A DNA stretch of 64,000 nucleotides from NCBI RefSeq assembly GCF_001429295.1, contig NZ_LMJL01000010.1, forward strand, positions 92,708 through 156,707. Direction: 5' to 3'. Below the pieces are notes generated by a model. It made no database searches. It saw only the letters and a list, made by a program, of their open reading frames with translations, and was not told where the DNA came from. The translations under genes and the position numbers were made by a program. Position 1 is the first letter of the stretch; every line of letters begins with the position of its first letter. This stretch comes from Flavobacterium sp. Root935 (GTDB lineage Bacteria > Bacteroidota > Bacteroidia > Flavobacteriales > Flavobacteriaceae). Below are positions 35,989 through 44,576 of this stretch, piece by piece.

Positions 35989-36726
35989 ATGAAGATTTTC
36001 AAATTAATATTTCTTTTAGGCTTTTTAAGTCCGATTTTATCGGCACAAAATATAAAGAAAACAGATCAGCAGACACTGACTTGGATTCGTTATTACAACA
36101 TATTTCCTTTAAGCGAAAAATGGGCGATTCATTCTGAATTTGACAATAGAAGTTTTGTAAATCCAATTCATGAAAATCTTTTTGTTATAAGATCTCAGGC
36201 ACGTTATCGTGCAAATAAGATTATGGACTTCGGAGGAGGATTTGCCTATTTTAATGTGAATACTCAAAACCCAAATGTTGATCCTGATTATTCTGTTCCC
36301 GAATATCGCGCACAGCAAGATTTAACTTTTATAAATGATATTGCTAAAATCACCTTCCATAACCGTTTTCAAATAGAGGAACGCTTTATTCAAAAAACAG
36401 ATAAAAATGAGCTTTTAAATGAATTCTCATTTGCTTACAGATTTCGTTATCGCCTGCAAAGTACTTTTACAATTTGGGAAAAAGAACAACGAAGCATAAA
36501 AGGAACTATTTCCGATGAAGTAATGCTGAATTACGGCAAAGACAATAGAAAGAACACCTTTGATCAAAACCGGTTGTATATTGCATTAAGGTATCATTTC
36601 ACGCCTAATCTGGGTTTAGAATTAGGATATCTCAAAAATTTTCAAAGACGCTCCAGTGGTATCGATTTCTATGACCGTGATATTATTAGGTTTACAGTTT
36701 ACCATAGAATTAATCGTAGACTTTAG
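35989..36726 (+). CDS. DUF2490 outer membrane beta-barrel protein
   Basis: The 245-residue product has a signal peptide ending near LSAQ, then alternating amphipathic strands typical of a 12-14 strand outer membrane barrel. RYYNIFPLSEKWAIHSEFDNR near the N-terminus and ITFHNRFQIEERF in the middle match DUF2490. Arg/Tyr-rich strands run to the end. The function is unknown. It follows the TonB receptor but has its own promoter variant. Confidence 0.82.
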   Translation: MKIFKLIFLLGFLSPILSAQNIKKTDQQTLTWIRYYNIFPLSEKWAIHSEFDNRSFVNPIHENLFVIRSQARYRANKIMDFGGGFAYFNVNTQNPNVDPDYSVPEYRAQQDLTFINDIAKITFHNRFQIEERFIQKTDKNELLNEFSFAYRFRYRLQSTFTIWEKEQRSIKGTISDEVMLNYGKDNRKNTFDQNRLYIALRYHFTPNLGLELGYLKNFQRRSSGIDFYDRDIIRFTVYHRINRRL

Positions 36727-36731
36727 ATCTA

Positions 36732-36770
36732 AAAAAACCGAATCAAATTAAAAATTTGATTCGGTTTTTT
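36732..36770 (+). terminator. Terminator of the DUF2490 gene
   Basis: The long stem AAAAAACCGAATCAAATT / AATTTGATTCGGTTTTTT has a 3-base loop. It gives T-runs on both strands between convergent genes. Confidence 0.88.
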
Positions 36771-36782
36771 ACTTTGAGCCTT

Positions 36783-36850
36783 TGTCCCTCTGAACCTCAG
36801 CAACTCAAAACTTAGTACCTCAGAACCTCAGCCTCTTAGAACCTCAAGAA
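36783..36850. repeat. CTCAG/CTTAG-word dispersed repeat
   Basis: AACCTCAG, CAACTCA, AACTTAG, ACCTCAG and related 7-9 base words recur about seven times up to the stop of the outer membrane gene. The same vocabulary appears at 1860-1890 and 26215-26262. Confidence 0.6.
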
Positions 36851-36853
36851 AAA

Positions 36854-39607
36854 TCATGACCCTCTCTGTCTTTTTCCTCCTTTTTTACTTTCGGCGAAGT
36901 TTCCGATTTTGTAGGCCAGAGAAAACATTACATAACGTTTTAAAACTGTATTTTCTTCATCACGAATGGATGTTGAAGAAATTGTTCTTGTAGCACTTTG
37001 ATTTTGATTTAAAACATCATACACTTTAACTTTCGCATATAATTTTTTATCTAAGAAACCGTACGATAAACTTGTATTCCAAAGAAAGAAATCCTTTTTG
37101 AAATCATCTGAAATGTTTGAGTTATAAGTATATCCAAAATCATTTCCAAAAATTAAATTAGCCGGCCAATAAGATGTTGTCTGCAGATTAATTCTATGAA
37201 TAACATTTGATGTCGCATCTCTTGAATAATTTTCATATCGAGTTTCGTTATATGATAAACTGTAAGATGGCGCAATCGAAAGTACATCTCCATAATCGTA
37301 AGATGCATAAACACTTGGCGTTACTACAATAGATTTTGCATTATATAATTGTGCATTTGTAAATCCTTTATCAAAATTATAATTTCCGCTTAAACGCAAT
37401 CCGTATCTTAAAGTATGAGCATCTTTTTTAATTTGCTGATTCCAGTTTCCTCCAATAGAAGCAGAATAAGTTCCTGAAATATTCACGTACGTTGTATTTC
37501 TTTTTCCACTTTCATCATAAATTGAAGTTGAAACAACATCGTTATTATAATAATCTCCTTTTATAAAAACACTGTAGCCAGAACGCGTTCTAAAATCAAA
37601 ATTCTTAAAATCGATTCCTGCACTGTTTTTCTCAATCGGATTTAAGTCTGGATTTCCAATTACACTATTTAACGGATTGTTTAAATTCGCTACAGGCATT
37701 AATTGGACTGCAGATGGAAGTGCATTTGAATAATCATATTTGAAAGTCAAATTCTTTGAACGATTGAATTTATATCGAAATTGAGCATTCCCATACGGAA
37801 GCGCATATCTTTTATTCAAATCTGTTGCTTGATTGAGGTAAAAAGAATGATTATCAAATTCAACTATTGAGGTTCTTGAATTTACATTCAGGCTAAATTT
37901 ACTTTTCTGCCAGCTGATCCCAACCTTTGGGGTAATTGAATTTTGCTTAGATGTGGTATAATTCGTCAATGATAAATTTAAATCTGAATATTGATCTGTA
38001 TTTTCATCAAAATTGAATGTTTTTTGATCATTTACAGAATTCTGCCAGTTAAAATCGGTTCCAAAACGTACTCTAAGCGAATCTGTTATCGGCTCTGTAT
38101 ATTCTAGATCCAAAGCATAATTATCACTTTTAGAGGTATTCTTTGCATTTTGATTTCTTTCATCATTTGGTTTTCCATCTTGGTAAAAAATAGTTTCAGA
38201 AACGTTGATACCGTTTGAATCGTTTTTAGTGTTATTGTTATTAAAAACTACACTAAGATTTCGAGATTTTTTTTGAAAAACTTTATTAAAATTAATACTA
38301 TTGGCAAAATTCAAATTTGAACCTTCCGTATGCGATGTGGCGCTACTTTCGTTCAAAGGATCTCCATTTTCGTTTTCAGAAAAAGTCGATGAAGATGAAT
38401 TACTGGTCGATTGCGATTGATTTAATTTTGGAGCAAAAACGATCTGCATTGTTGGATCGATTTTATATTCTAATTCAAAATTGACATTATTTCCAGTATT
38501 TTCATTTTTAGTTTTAGAATCTGCTTCGGTCACGATATTTCCAGTTGGCAGGAAACTTATTTGATTTGATTTACTGTCATTTTTAGTAATGGAATTGGTG
38601 AAATTATAACTGCTCATAAACTCCAAATCGTTTGTCCAGTCATCAGAATAATTAATTCCGGCCAAAGTAGATTGCGTAATTCCTTTTCCGCCCCCGCCAG
38701 CGCCTTGGCTACCTCCTTTTGCGTTACGTCCGCCGCCCATATTATCAAAAACCTCATCCATAGAAAATCCGGTTGAGTTGATATTATTTGAGGAAGCTAA
38801 AACGCTGATTTTTTGTTTATTCTTAAAAAAGTTCATCATCAAACTGCTTTCATAGCGCTCGTCTGATCCATATCCGCCAAGTACTTTTCCAAAATACCCT
38901 TTATTTTTCTTTTCGTCAATGGTAATATTTACAGTCGAATAGTCTGAGCTAGATTCCTGCTTAGCAAGTTCTTCTTTCTTGGTTTTAAAATCAGAAACCT
39001 GAATTTTTTTAATAATATCAGCTGGAAGGTTTTTAATTGCAATGGCTCCGTCTTTGTCAAAAAACGTTTTTCCGTTTACTAAAAACTGAGTGACTTCTCT
39101 CCCATTTACCGTAATTTTTCCTGTATTATCTACATCAAATCCTGGTAATTGTTTCAGTAAAGTTTCTACATTCGCATCTGGACGAACCTTATAAGAACCT
39201 GCGTTAAATTCTAAAGTATCTTTTTTAATTGTAATTGGCGGTGCTTCGCTTTTAATTACTACTTCGTTTAAGACATTTGCATTTTCAAGCATGTATAACT
39301 TTCCGAAATCTTTACTTTCTGTAAGTCCCTTTTGTTCTTCGTAATACGCTTGATAACCCGTATAATTCACTTTTAAAAAAACTGGTTTTTCATACTTTTT
39401 AGTATTAATAATAAAATTTCCGTTTTTATCTGTTGTAGCATATTCAATAATAGTAGAATCTTTTACGGTAGTAAAATAAACGGTAGCAAGTTCAAGCGGC
39501 AGCTGTGTATTGATATCAACAACAGTTCCTTTAACAACAATATTATTTTGGGCATTTGCCGAGTAAACAAAAGCTAACAACAATAGAAATGAATAAATTT
39601 TGGTCAT
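36854..39607 (-). CDS. Outer membrane beta-barrel protein with CarboxypepD_reg domain
   Basis: The 917-residue product has a signal peptide (YSANAQ), a carboxypeptidase-regulatory-like domain (about 22-110), a plug-like region (PDANVETLLKQLPGFDVDNTG) and a large barrel. It fits the OMP_b-brl_3 group of TonB-receptor relatives, not a classical receptor. A Gly-rich insert GGGRNAKGGSQGAGGGGKG lies at about 292-310. The tail after the last strand is basic (GGKRQRGS), unlike canonical barrels that end in an aromatic residue. The ligand is unknown. Promoter box at 39685-39678. Confidence 0.85.
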   Translation of the reverse strand: MTKIYSFLLLLAFVYSANAQNNIVVKGTVVDINTQLPLELATVYFTTVKDSTIIEYATTDKNGNFIINTKKYEKPVFLKVNYTGYQAYYEEQKGLTESKDFGKLYMLENANVLNEVVIKSEAPPITIKKDTLEFNAGSYKVRPDANVETLLKQLPGFDVDNTGKITVNGREVTQFLVNGKTFFDKDGAIAIKNLPADIIKKIQVSDFKTKKEELAKQESSSDYSTVNITIDEKKNKGYFGKVLGGYGSDERYESSLMMNFFKNKQKISVLASSNNINSTGFSMDEVFDNMGGGRNAKGGSQGAGGGGKGITQSTLAGINYSDDWTNDLEFMSSYNFTNSITKNDSKSNQISFLPTGNIVTEADSKTKNENTGNNVNFELEYKIDPTMQIVFAPKLNQSQSTSNSSSSTFSENENGDPLNESSATSHTEGSNLNFANSINFNKVFQKKSRNLSVVFNNNNTKNDSNGINVSETIFYQDGKPNDERNQNAKNTSKSDNYALDLEYTEPITDSLRVRFGTDFNWQNSVNDQKTFNFDENTDQYSDLNLSLTNYTTSKQNSITPKVGISWQKSKFSLNVNSRTSIVEFDNHSFYLNQATDLNKRYALPYGNAQFRYKFNRSKNLTFKYDYSNALPSAVQLMPVANLNNPLNSVIGNPDLNPIEKNSAGIDFKNFDFRTRSGYSVFIKGDYYNNDVVSTSIYDESGKRNTTYVNISGTYSASIGGNWNQQIKKDAHTLRYGLRLSGNYNFDKGFTNAQLYNAKSIVVTPSVYASYDYGDVLSIAPSYSLSYNETRYENYSRDATSNVIHRINLQTTSYWPANLIFGNDFGYTYNSNISDDFKKDFFLWNTSLSYGFLDKKLYAKVKVYDVLNQNQSATRTISSTSIRDEENTVLKRYVMFSLAYKIGNFAESKKGGKRQRGS

Positions 39608-39677
39608 AAATTAGGTTAGTTAGATCAGTAAGACTTAAAAAAATGCAAAAGGTTTAATTGTATTTTTTACATTTATT

Positions 39678-39685
39678 CAAATATA
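39678..39685 (-). promoter_or_regulatory. -7 promoter box TATATTTG
   Basis: This exact TAnnTTTG match on the minus strand lies 71 bases before the outer membrane protein start. Confidence 0.55.
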
Positions 39686-39730
39686 GTGCCAATAAAAAAT
39701 CAGTTTTGTAATTATATAGACACCAAACAT

Positions 39731-39761
39731 AAAAAAGTCCCCTATTTTTGGGGACTTTTTT
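39731..39761 (-). terminator. Terminator of der
   Basis: The stem AAAAAAGTCCCC / GGGGACTTTTTT directly follows the der stop codon, with T-run on the minus strand. Confidence 0.88.
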
Positions 39762-41072
39762 TTATTTTTCTCTGATATAAATATCGATTGGGACTCCAGA
39801 AAAATCCCATTTCTCTCTAATTTTATTTTCCAAATATCGTTTATATGGTTCTTTAACATATTGCGGCATATTAGCAAAAAATACAAACTGAGGTGTTTGA
39901 GTTGGTAATTGCATACAATATTTAATTTTCACATATTTTCCTTTTGTCGCCGGCGGCGGATAAGCTTCAATAACTTTCAACATATATTCGTTGAATTTTG
40001 AAGTAGGAATTCTTTGTTTTCTATTTTCAAAAACCTGAACCGTAGCTTCCAATGCTTTTAATAAACGCTGTTTTGTTAAAGCAGAAACGAATAAAATAGG
40101 CACATCTGTAAAAGGCATTAATTCTTTTTTGATTTTCTCTTCGTAATCACGAGTCGACATGGTATCTTTCTCTACCAAGTCCCATTTGTTTACCAAGATT
40201 ACCACACCTTTACGGTTTTTCTCTGCAAGCCAGAAAATACTTTGATCCTGACCTTCAAATCCGCGGGTTGCATCTATAACTAATATACAAATATCTGCAT
40301 GCTCAATTGCACGAACTGAACGCATTACAGAATAAAACTCTAAATCTTCTTTAACCTTTGCTTTACGACGGATTCCCGCAGTATCTACTAAGTTAAACTC
40401 AAAACCAAAACGGTCAAATTTGGTATCAATTGCATCACGAGTTGTACCTGCAATATCTGTTACCATGAAACGTTCTTTACCAATTAATGCATTGATAAAA
40501 CTTGACTTACCTGCATTCGGGCGACCTACAACAGCAAAACGTGGTAAAACCACTTCTTCTTGAGGCGGCTCTGGCTTTTCTGGGAAAGCATCAATTAATG
40601 CATCTAATAAATCTCCTGTTCCGCTTCCAGAAATACTAGCGAAAGTAAAATATTCACCCAGACCTAGGTTATAGAACTCAACTGCATCTTTTTCACGCAT
40701 TGCGTTATCAACCTTATTTACAGCCAATAAAACTGGTTTTGTTACTTTACGCAACAATTTAGCAACCGTTTCATCCATTGGTGTAATACCTTCTTCAACA
40801 TCAACCACAAAAATAATAACATCTGCTTCGTCGATAGCAAGCTCTACTTGTTTACGGATTTCACCTTCAAATACGTCATCAGATCCGCGAACGTATCCAC
40901 CTGTATCAATGACAGAAAACTCTTTTCCGTTCCACTCGCTTTTACCATAGTTTCTATCACGGGTAACCCCAGATACTGAATCTACAATAGCTTCTCTTCT
41001 TTGTATCAGCCTATTAAAAAGGGTCGATTTCCCTACATTAGGTCTTCCTACTATCGCAACAATGTTATTCAT
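39762..41072 (-). CDS. der: Ribosome assembly GTPase Der (EngA)
   Basis: The 436-residue protein has two tandem GTPase domains. The first starts with the P-loop GRPNVGKST and the second (from about 178) with [13 protein letters not shown] / DTAG switch II motifs and NKVD / NKWD specificity motifs are present in each. A C-terminal KH-like domain follows. Der acts in 50S subunit maturation. The length and motif set are normal. Its transcript has a 5' leader of about 90 bases from the TACCTTTG box at 41178-41171. Confidence 0.97.
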   Translation of the reverse strand: MNNIVAIVGRPNVGKSTLFNRLIQRREAIVDSVSGVTRDRNYGKSEWNGKEFSVIDTGGYVRGSDDVFEGEIRKQVELAIDEADVIIFVVDVEEGITPMDETVAKLLRKVTKPVLLAVNKVDNAMREKDAVEFYNLGLGEYFTFASISGSGTGDLLDALIDAFPEKPEPPQEEVVLPRFAVVGRPNAGKSSFINALIGKERFMVTDIAGTTRDAIDTKFDRFGFEFNLVDTAGIRRKAKVKEDLEFYSVMRSVRAIEHADICILVIDATRGFEGQDQSIFWLAEKNRKGVVILVNKWDLVEKDTMSTRDYEEKIKKELMPFTDVPILFVSALTKQRLLKALEATVQVFENRKQRIPTSKFNEYMLKVIEAYPPPATKGKYVKIKYCMQLPTQTPQFVFFANMPQYVKEPYKRYLENKIREKWDFSGVPIDIYIREK

Positions 41073-41170
41073 TTTTTTGAATTTTAGATTTCAGATTTAA
41101 AATTTCAGATTTCGTTTTTGACTAAATCACAACAAATTATAAATCAAAAATGCTTTATTTAAATTTTTTG

Positions 41171-41178
41171 CAAAGGTA
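41171..41178 (-). promoter_or_regulatory. -7 promoter box TACCTTTG for der
   Basis: This exact match on the minus strand shares GACTACCTTTGCA wording with the era promoter at 42255-42248. Confidence 0.65.
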
Positions 41179-41184
41179 GTCTTT

Positions 41185-41346
41185 TTTAGTTTGCAGTCAC
41201 AGTTTTAAGTATTCAGTTAAAAAACTGGTAAAAACGTGACCTCTAAATTAAAACTGACTACTTTTTTTGGAGTTGTTTCCTGCTATTTTTTAATTCGCAC
41301 TCACAATTTTCAGACTGAGACTGTAAACTGCGACTGAATACTCTTT
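41185..41346. repeat. CAGTCACAGTTTT-word dispersed repeat
   Basis: Words such as GCAGTCACAGTTTTAAGTATT, CAGTTAAAAAACTG, TCGCACTCACAATTTTCAG and ACTGAGACTGTAAACTGCGA recur. They resemble the short CAGTTTCAGGTTACAGTGGA stretch at 4573-4592. No gene is seen. Confidence 0.5.
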
Positions 41347-42234
41347 TTACTGATTATATCCGAAACGTTTCAGCATATTAGCGTTGCTTCTCCAGTTTTT
41401 ATTCACTTTTACATATAGTTCAATGTGAATTTGTTTTCCGAAGAATTTTTCTAAGTCGGCACGTGCATCGGTTCCCACTTTTTTAAGGGCTGCACCTTTA
41501 TGTCCTATGATGATTCCTTTTTGCGTTTCGCGCTCCACCATAATTACCGAACGGATTCTGATAATTTTTTCATCTTCAAAAAATTCTTCTGTAACGATTT
41601 CAACTGCATACGGAATCTCTTTACTGTAATTCAATAAGATTTTCTCACGAATAGTTTCATTAACAAAGAAACGTTCTGGTTTATCTGTTAATTGATCTTT
41701 AGGATAATAAGCTGGTGATTCTGGAAGTAATTCGATAATTCTTCCAAAAACTTCTGGAACATTGAAATTCTGCAAAGCCGAAATTGGAAAAATTTCTGCA
41801 TTTGGTACTTTCTCTTTCCAAAAAGTAACTTGTTGCTCTAATTGTTCCTGATTGGAATTATCGATTTTATTTAATAGTAATAAAACTGGAATTTTAGCAT
41901 GAATGATTTTATTAAAGAAAGCTTCGTCTTTTAAGTCCTGCTCTCCTATTTCGACCATGTAAATCAAAATATCTGCATCTTCAAAAGCCGATTTTACAAA
42001 GTTCATCATAGATTCCTGCATTTCGTATGCCGGCTTAATGATTCCAGGCGTATCAGACAAGACCAATTGAAAGTCTTCGCCGTTTACAATTCCTAATATT
42101 CTATGACGTGTAGTTTGTGCTTTAGATGTAATGATTGACAATCGCTCTCCGACGAAAGCGTTCATCAATGTTGATTTTCCAACATTTGGATTCCCGATGA
42201 TGTTTACAAAACCTGCTTTATGTGACATTTGCAT
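41347..42234 (-). CDS. era: Ribosome-associated GTPase Era
   Basis: The 295-residue protein has one GTPase domain (P-loop GNPNVGKST, switch II DTPG, specificity NKID) and a C-terminal KH domain with GHKGAALKKVGTDARADLEKFF. Era binds the 3' end of 16S rRNA in 30S maturation. ATG 42234 (MQMSHKAGF) or the third-codon ATG 42228 could be the start. The promoter box at 42255-42248 leaves a leader of only about 7-13 bases, which slightly favours the inner one. It is divergent from the initiator tRNA gene. Confidence 0.96.
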   Translation of the reverse strand: MQMSHKAGFVNIIGNPNVGKSTLMNAFVGERLSIITSKAQTTRHRILGIVNGEDFQLVLSDTPGIIKPAYEMQESMMNFVKSAFEDADILIYMVEIGEQDLKDEAFFNKIIHAKIPVLLLLNKIDNSNQEQLEQQVTFWKEKVPNAEIFPISALQNFNVPEVFGRIIELLPESPAYYPKDQLTDKPERFFVNETIREKILLNYSKEIPYAVEIVTEEFFEDEKIIRIRSVIMVERETQKGIIIGHKGAALKKVGTDARADLEKFFGKQIHIELYVKVNKNWRSNANMLKRFGYNQ

Positions 42235-42247
42235 AATATTTAAGGTG

Positions 42248-42255
42248 CAAAGGTA
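42248..42255 (-). promoter_or_regulatory. -7 promoter box TACCTTTG for era
   Basis: This exact TAnnTTTG match on the minus strand is close to the era start. Confidence 0.6.
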
Positions 42256-42324
42256 GTCATATCAACTCAATACAGAAAATAAAACATTTTTTAAAGTTTT
42301 CGTTGGATTTCTAAAAAATCGGCG

Positions 42325-42332
42325 TATCTTTG
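42325..42332 (+). promoter_or_regulatory. -7 promoter box TATCTTTG for initiator tRNA copy 1
   Basis: This exact TAnnTTTG match lies 13 bases before the tRNA 5' end and is identical in the second tRNA copy. Confidence 0.75.
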
Positions 42333-42344
42333 CACCCGAAACAT

Positions 42345-42417
42345 CGCGGGATAGAGCAGTAGGCAGCTCGTCGGGCTCATAACCCGAAGGTCACAGGTTC
42401 GAGTCCTGTTCCCGCTA
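42345..42417 (+). tRNA. Initiator tRNA-fMet (CAT), copy 1
   Basis: The 73-base gene folds into a full cloverleaf: acceptor CGCGGGA/TCCCGCT, D arm GAGC/GCTC, anticodon arm TCGGG-CTCATAA-CCCGA and T arm ACAGG-TTCGAGT-CCTGT. The unpaired first base pair (C1 and T72) and three consecutive G-C pairs in the anticodon stem mark it as initiator. CCA is not encoded (the sequence continues CAA). It is identical to copy 2 at 55973. Confidence 0.97.
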
Positions 42418-42422
42418 CAACG

Positions 42423-42454
42423 AAAAAAGCTTCAGAGAAATCTGAAGCTTTTTT
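42423..42454 (+). terminator. Terminator of initiator tRNA copy 1
   Basis: The stem AAAAAGCTTCAGA / TCTGAAGCTTTTT has a GAAA tetraloop. Near-copies occur at 44215, 45691 and 53697. Confidence 0.88.
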
Positions 42455-42502
42455 GTTTTATATCGATTTTATTTTATAAAAGTCTGAGACTTTTGGCAGT
42501 TT

Positions 42503-43891
42503 TTATTTCGTCCGTTTTGCTTCTATCTTATTTCCATTCTGTAATAAAAACAAATTTGAAATTTCTCCTTTTTCGTTCTTTTCAAACTGAATTTGTGCAT
42601 CTACTACTTTATAGAAAAATAACATTTCACTTTCTACAAATATCGGGAACACATTTTGTCCTGTCAATTGTGAAAATAGCTGGTCTTTATCTAATGAAAT
42701 TTTGATTTCAAAATCTTTTTCAACTTGATAAGTCCCAACAAACTTTTGAAGTTCTTCAGTTGTAATAATAACTTCTTTTCTGATTTTTTGCACAGGCAAT
42801 GGTTTATTATATAGAATATTTCTAATTGCTTTTGAAGGAATTGTAACGTTGTTGTGATTTTGAAGTATTATTATTGTTTTATCATTTGTAATATGTCTAT
42901 CGATAAAAGTTACATAACCCGGCCAACCACCATTATGGTTTGCAATTTTTCCAAAATCACCATTTTCTTCAATTCCCCAGCCAAAACCATAATTTCTTTT
43001 AGCTCCGTCTTTCAAAGTTGCTAATTCAAAAACTTCTTTCATTCCCTCTTTTGTGAGTAATTTATTGGCGTATAATGCCCTATCCCAAATCAATAAATCC
43101 TTTACATTTGAATTAACTGTTCCATCTCCAACAATACCATCAAGCCAAATAACCATTTTAGTTTCTTTCAATTCGTCTGGTAAAACATATTTTTTCAAAC
43201 TATCTGAGTAAACATAACCAAAAGCATAATTGTCTATTTTCTTTGGCGACAATCTACGAGTGTAAACAAAGGTATTTTTCATTTTCAACGGTTGGAAAAT
43301 AGCTGTGTTTAGATAGTCAGCGTATGTCAAACCCGATACTTTCTCAATTATTGATGCCAATAGTGCATAGCCCGTGTTGCTATATTCCCATTTACTATTT
43401 GGTTCAAATAATATTTTTGGCTGATGTTTACTAAATATATTAATTATGTCTTTGTTAGTGGCAATTTTAGATTTGTCAAATAAACTATCCATAAGCTGCA
43501 TATAGTCTGGCAGACCTCCAGTATGATTCAATAAGTTTCTTACAGTTACACCTTTATAAAAAGAAAGTTCGGGTAAGTATTTTTCGATGTCATCGTCCAA
43601 ATTCAATTTTCCTTTTTCTTTAAGTATCATTATCCCCATAGCAGTGAACTGCTTTGAACAGGATGCCAATTCAAAAATCGAATTTTCATTCAATTTTTCT
43701 TTTGTTGTTTCGTTTGCAAGTCCAAAACTATGGCTATAAATAACTTTCCCTTTTTCTGCAATTAGAAAATTTCCATTGATTTTCTCTTTTGAATAAAGAG
43801 AATTGAGTAAACTGTCAATTTTTTGAATTCTGTCTTGTCCAAATGTAAGATGTCCAATTAAAAGAAGTCCAATTGTAATTGTTAATTTCAT
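42503..43891 (-). CDS. Exported serine hydrolase (class C beta-lactamase-like)
   Basis: The 462-residue product starts with a signal peptide ending near LTFGQ. Its N-terminal domain has the serine beta-lactamase/PBP4*-type fold. The nucleophile is in SCSK (about residues 78-81), Tyr is in YSNTGYALL, and the third motif is HNGG in NHNGGWPGY. A C-terminal lipocalin-like domain (about 365-460) follows. Such proteins are mostly D-aminopeptidases or esterases, not resistance enzymes; the substrate is unknown. The gene lies between the initiator tRNA and a fragment resembling that tRNA's 3' end. Confidence 0.88.
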   Translation of the reverse strand: MKLTITIGLLLIGHLTFGQDRIQKIDSLLNSLYSKEKINGNFLIAEKGKVIYSHSFGLANETTKEKLNENSIFELASCSKQFTAMGIMILKEKGKLNLDDDIEKYLPELSFYKGVTVRNLLNHTGGLPDYMQLMDSLFDKSKIATNKDIINIFSKHQPKILFEPNSKWEYSNTGYALLASIIEKVSGLTYADYLNTAIFQPLKMKNTFVYTRRLSPKKIDNYAFGYVYSDSLKKYVLPDELKETKMVIWLDGIVGDGTVNSNVKDLLIWDRALYANKLLTKEGMKEVFELATLKDGAKRNYGFGWGIEENGDFGKIANHNGGWPGYVTFIDRHITNDKTIIILQNHNNVTIPSKAIRNILYNKPLPVQKIRKEVIITTEELQKFVGTYQVEKDFEIKISLDKDQLFSQLTGQNVFPIFVESEMLFFYKVVDAQIQFEKNEKGEISNLFLLQNGNKIEAKRTK

Positions 43892-44198
43892 TTTTTATTT
43901 CTTGTTAATTAATGTAAGTGAGATGTCTCGCAAAATTGCGACCAACTTATTTTATATGTATGACAAAACCACACAAAGCCATCCAAATTTGGATAGCTAT
44001 GCATGATAAATTTCATACCTTATTTATCTCTCAAATATATATTTTTTTCACTACAAATTTTCAAAAGACTTTTTAATTTGAGTGATGCTTTTTGGCATTT
44101 GTACAAATGGCTAAACAAACAACAAGCTTAAAAAAATTAAGATACGTATCCTAAAATACTGTAATAATCCAAGACAATCTGGTTAGATATTTGAATGC

Positions 44199-44244
44199 TT
44201 CCCGCTACTAAGACAAAAGCTTCAGAGAAATCTGGAGCTTTTTT
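44199..44244 (+). repeat. Duplicate of the tRNA-fMet 3' end and terminator
   Basis: TTCCCGCTAC followed by a few changed bases and AAAAGCTTCAGAGAAATCTG matches 42409-42450, the acceptor 3' arm of initiator tRNA copy 1 and its terminator. The remaining 63 bases of tRNA are absent. It may mark an old integration or a collapsed tRNA duplication. Confidence 0.55.
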
Positions 44245-44449
44245 ATTATACAAAAATCACTAAGCCCACTCATTCTCTTCTACCATTTTACTCTAATAAA
44301 TTGATTTCTATTGTGATATAAAATCTTGTTTAACATCTAAAATATCGTCTTTCAATATAAAACCATAAATTTCCAAGCATTGTAACAAAACTTAATAATT
44401 AAATAATATGTTTTCTTACTAACTGACTTTAAATTAGTAAATGTTTTTA

Positions 44450-44457
44450 TAAATTTG
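44450..44457 (+). promoter_or_regulatory. -7 promoter box TAAATTTG
   Basis: This exact TAnnTTTG match implies a leader of about 110 bases for the ASKHA gene. Confidence 0.5.
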
Positions 44458-44576
44458 CGATCCTGTAATGAAACCTGTTTTTTTCAATAGAAAATTATGA
44501 CTTTCACACAAATACCACCAAAATCACTTTAAAGTCTTTATTCGAAAACAAATCATATAATCACAATTACAATACA

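Larger units (their letters stand above)
43892..44576. other. 685-base gap with tRNA-end fragment and promoter
   Basis: No protein gene is seen. It contains a palindrome ATCCAAATTTGGAT (43981-43994), a TTCCCGCTAC fragment plus a terminator matching those after tRNA-fMet (44199-44244), and the -7 box TAAATTTG for the next gene (44450-44457). Confidence 0.6.
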
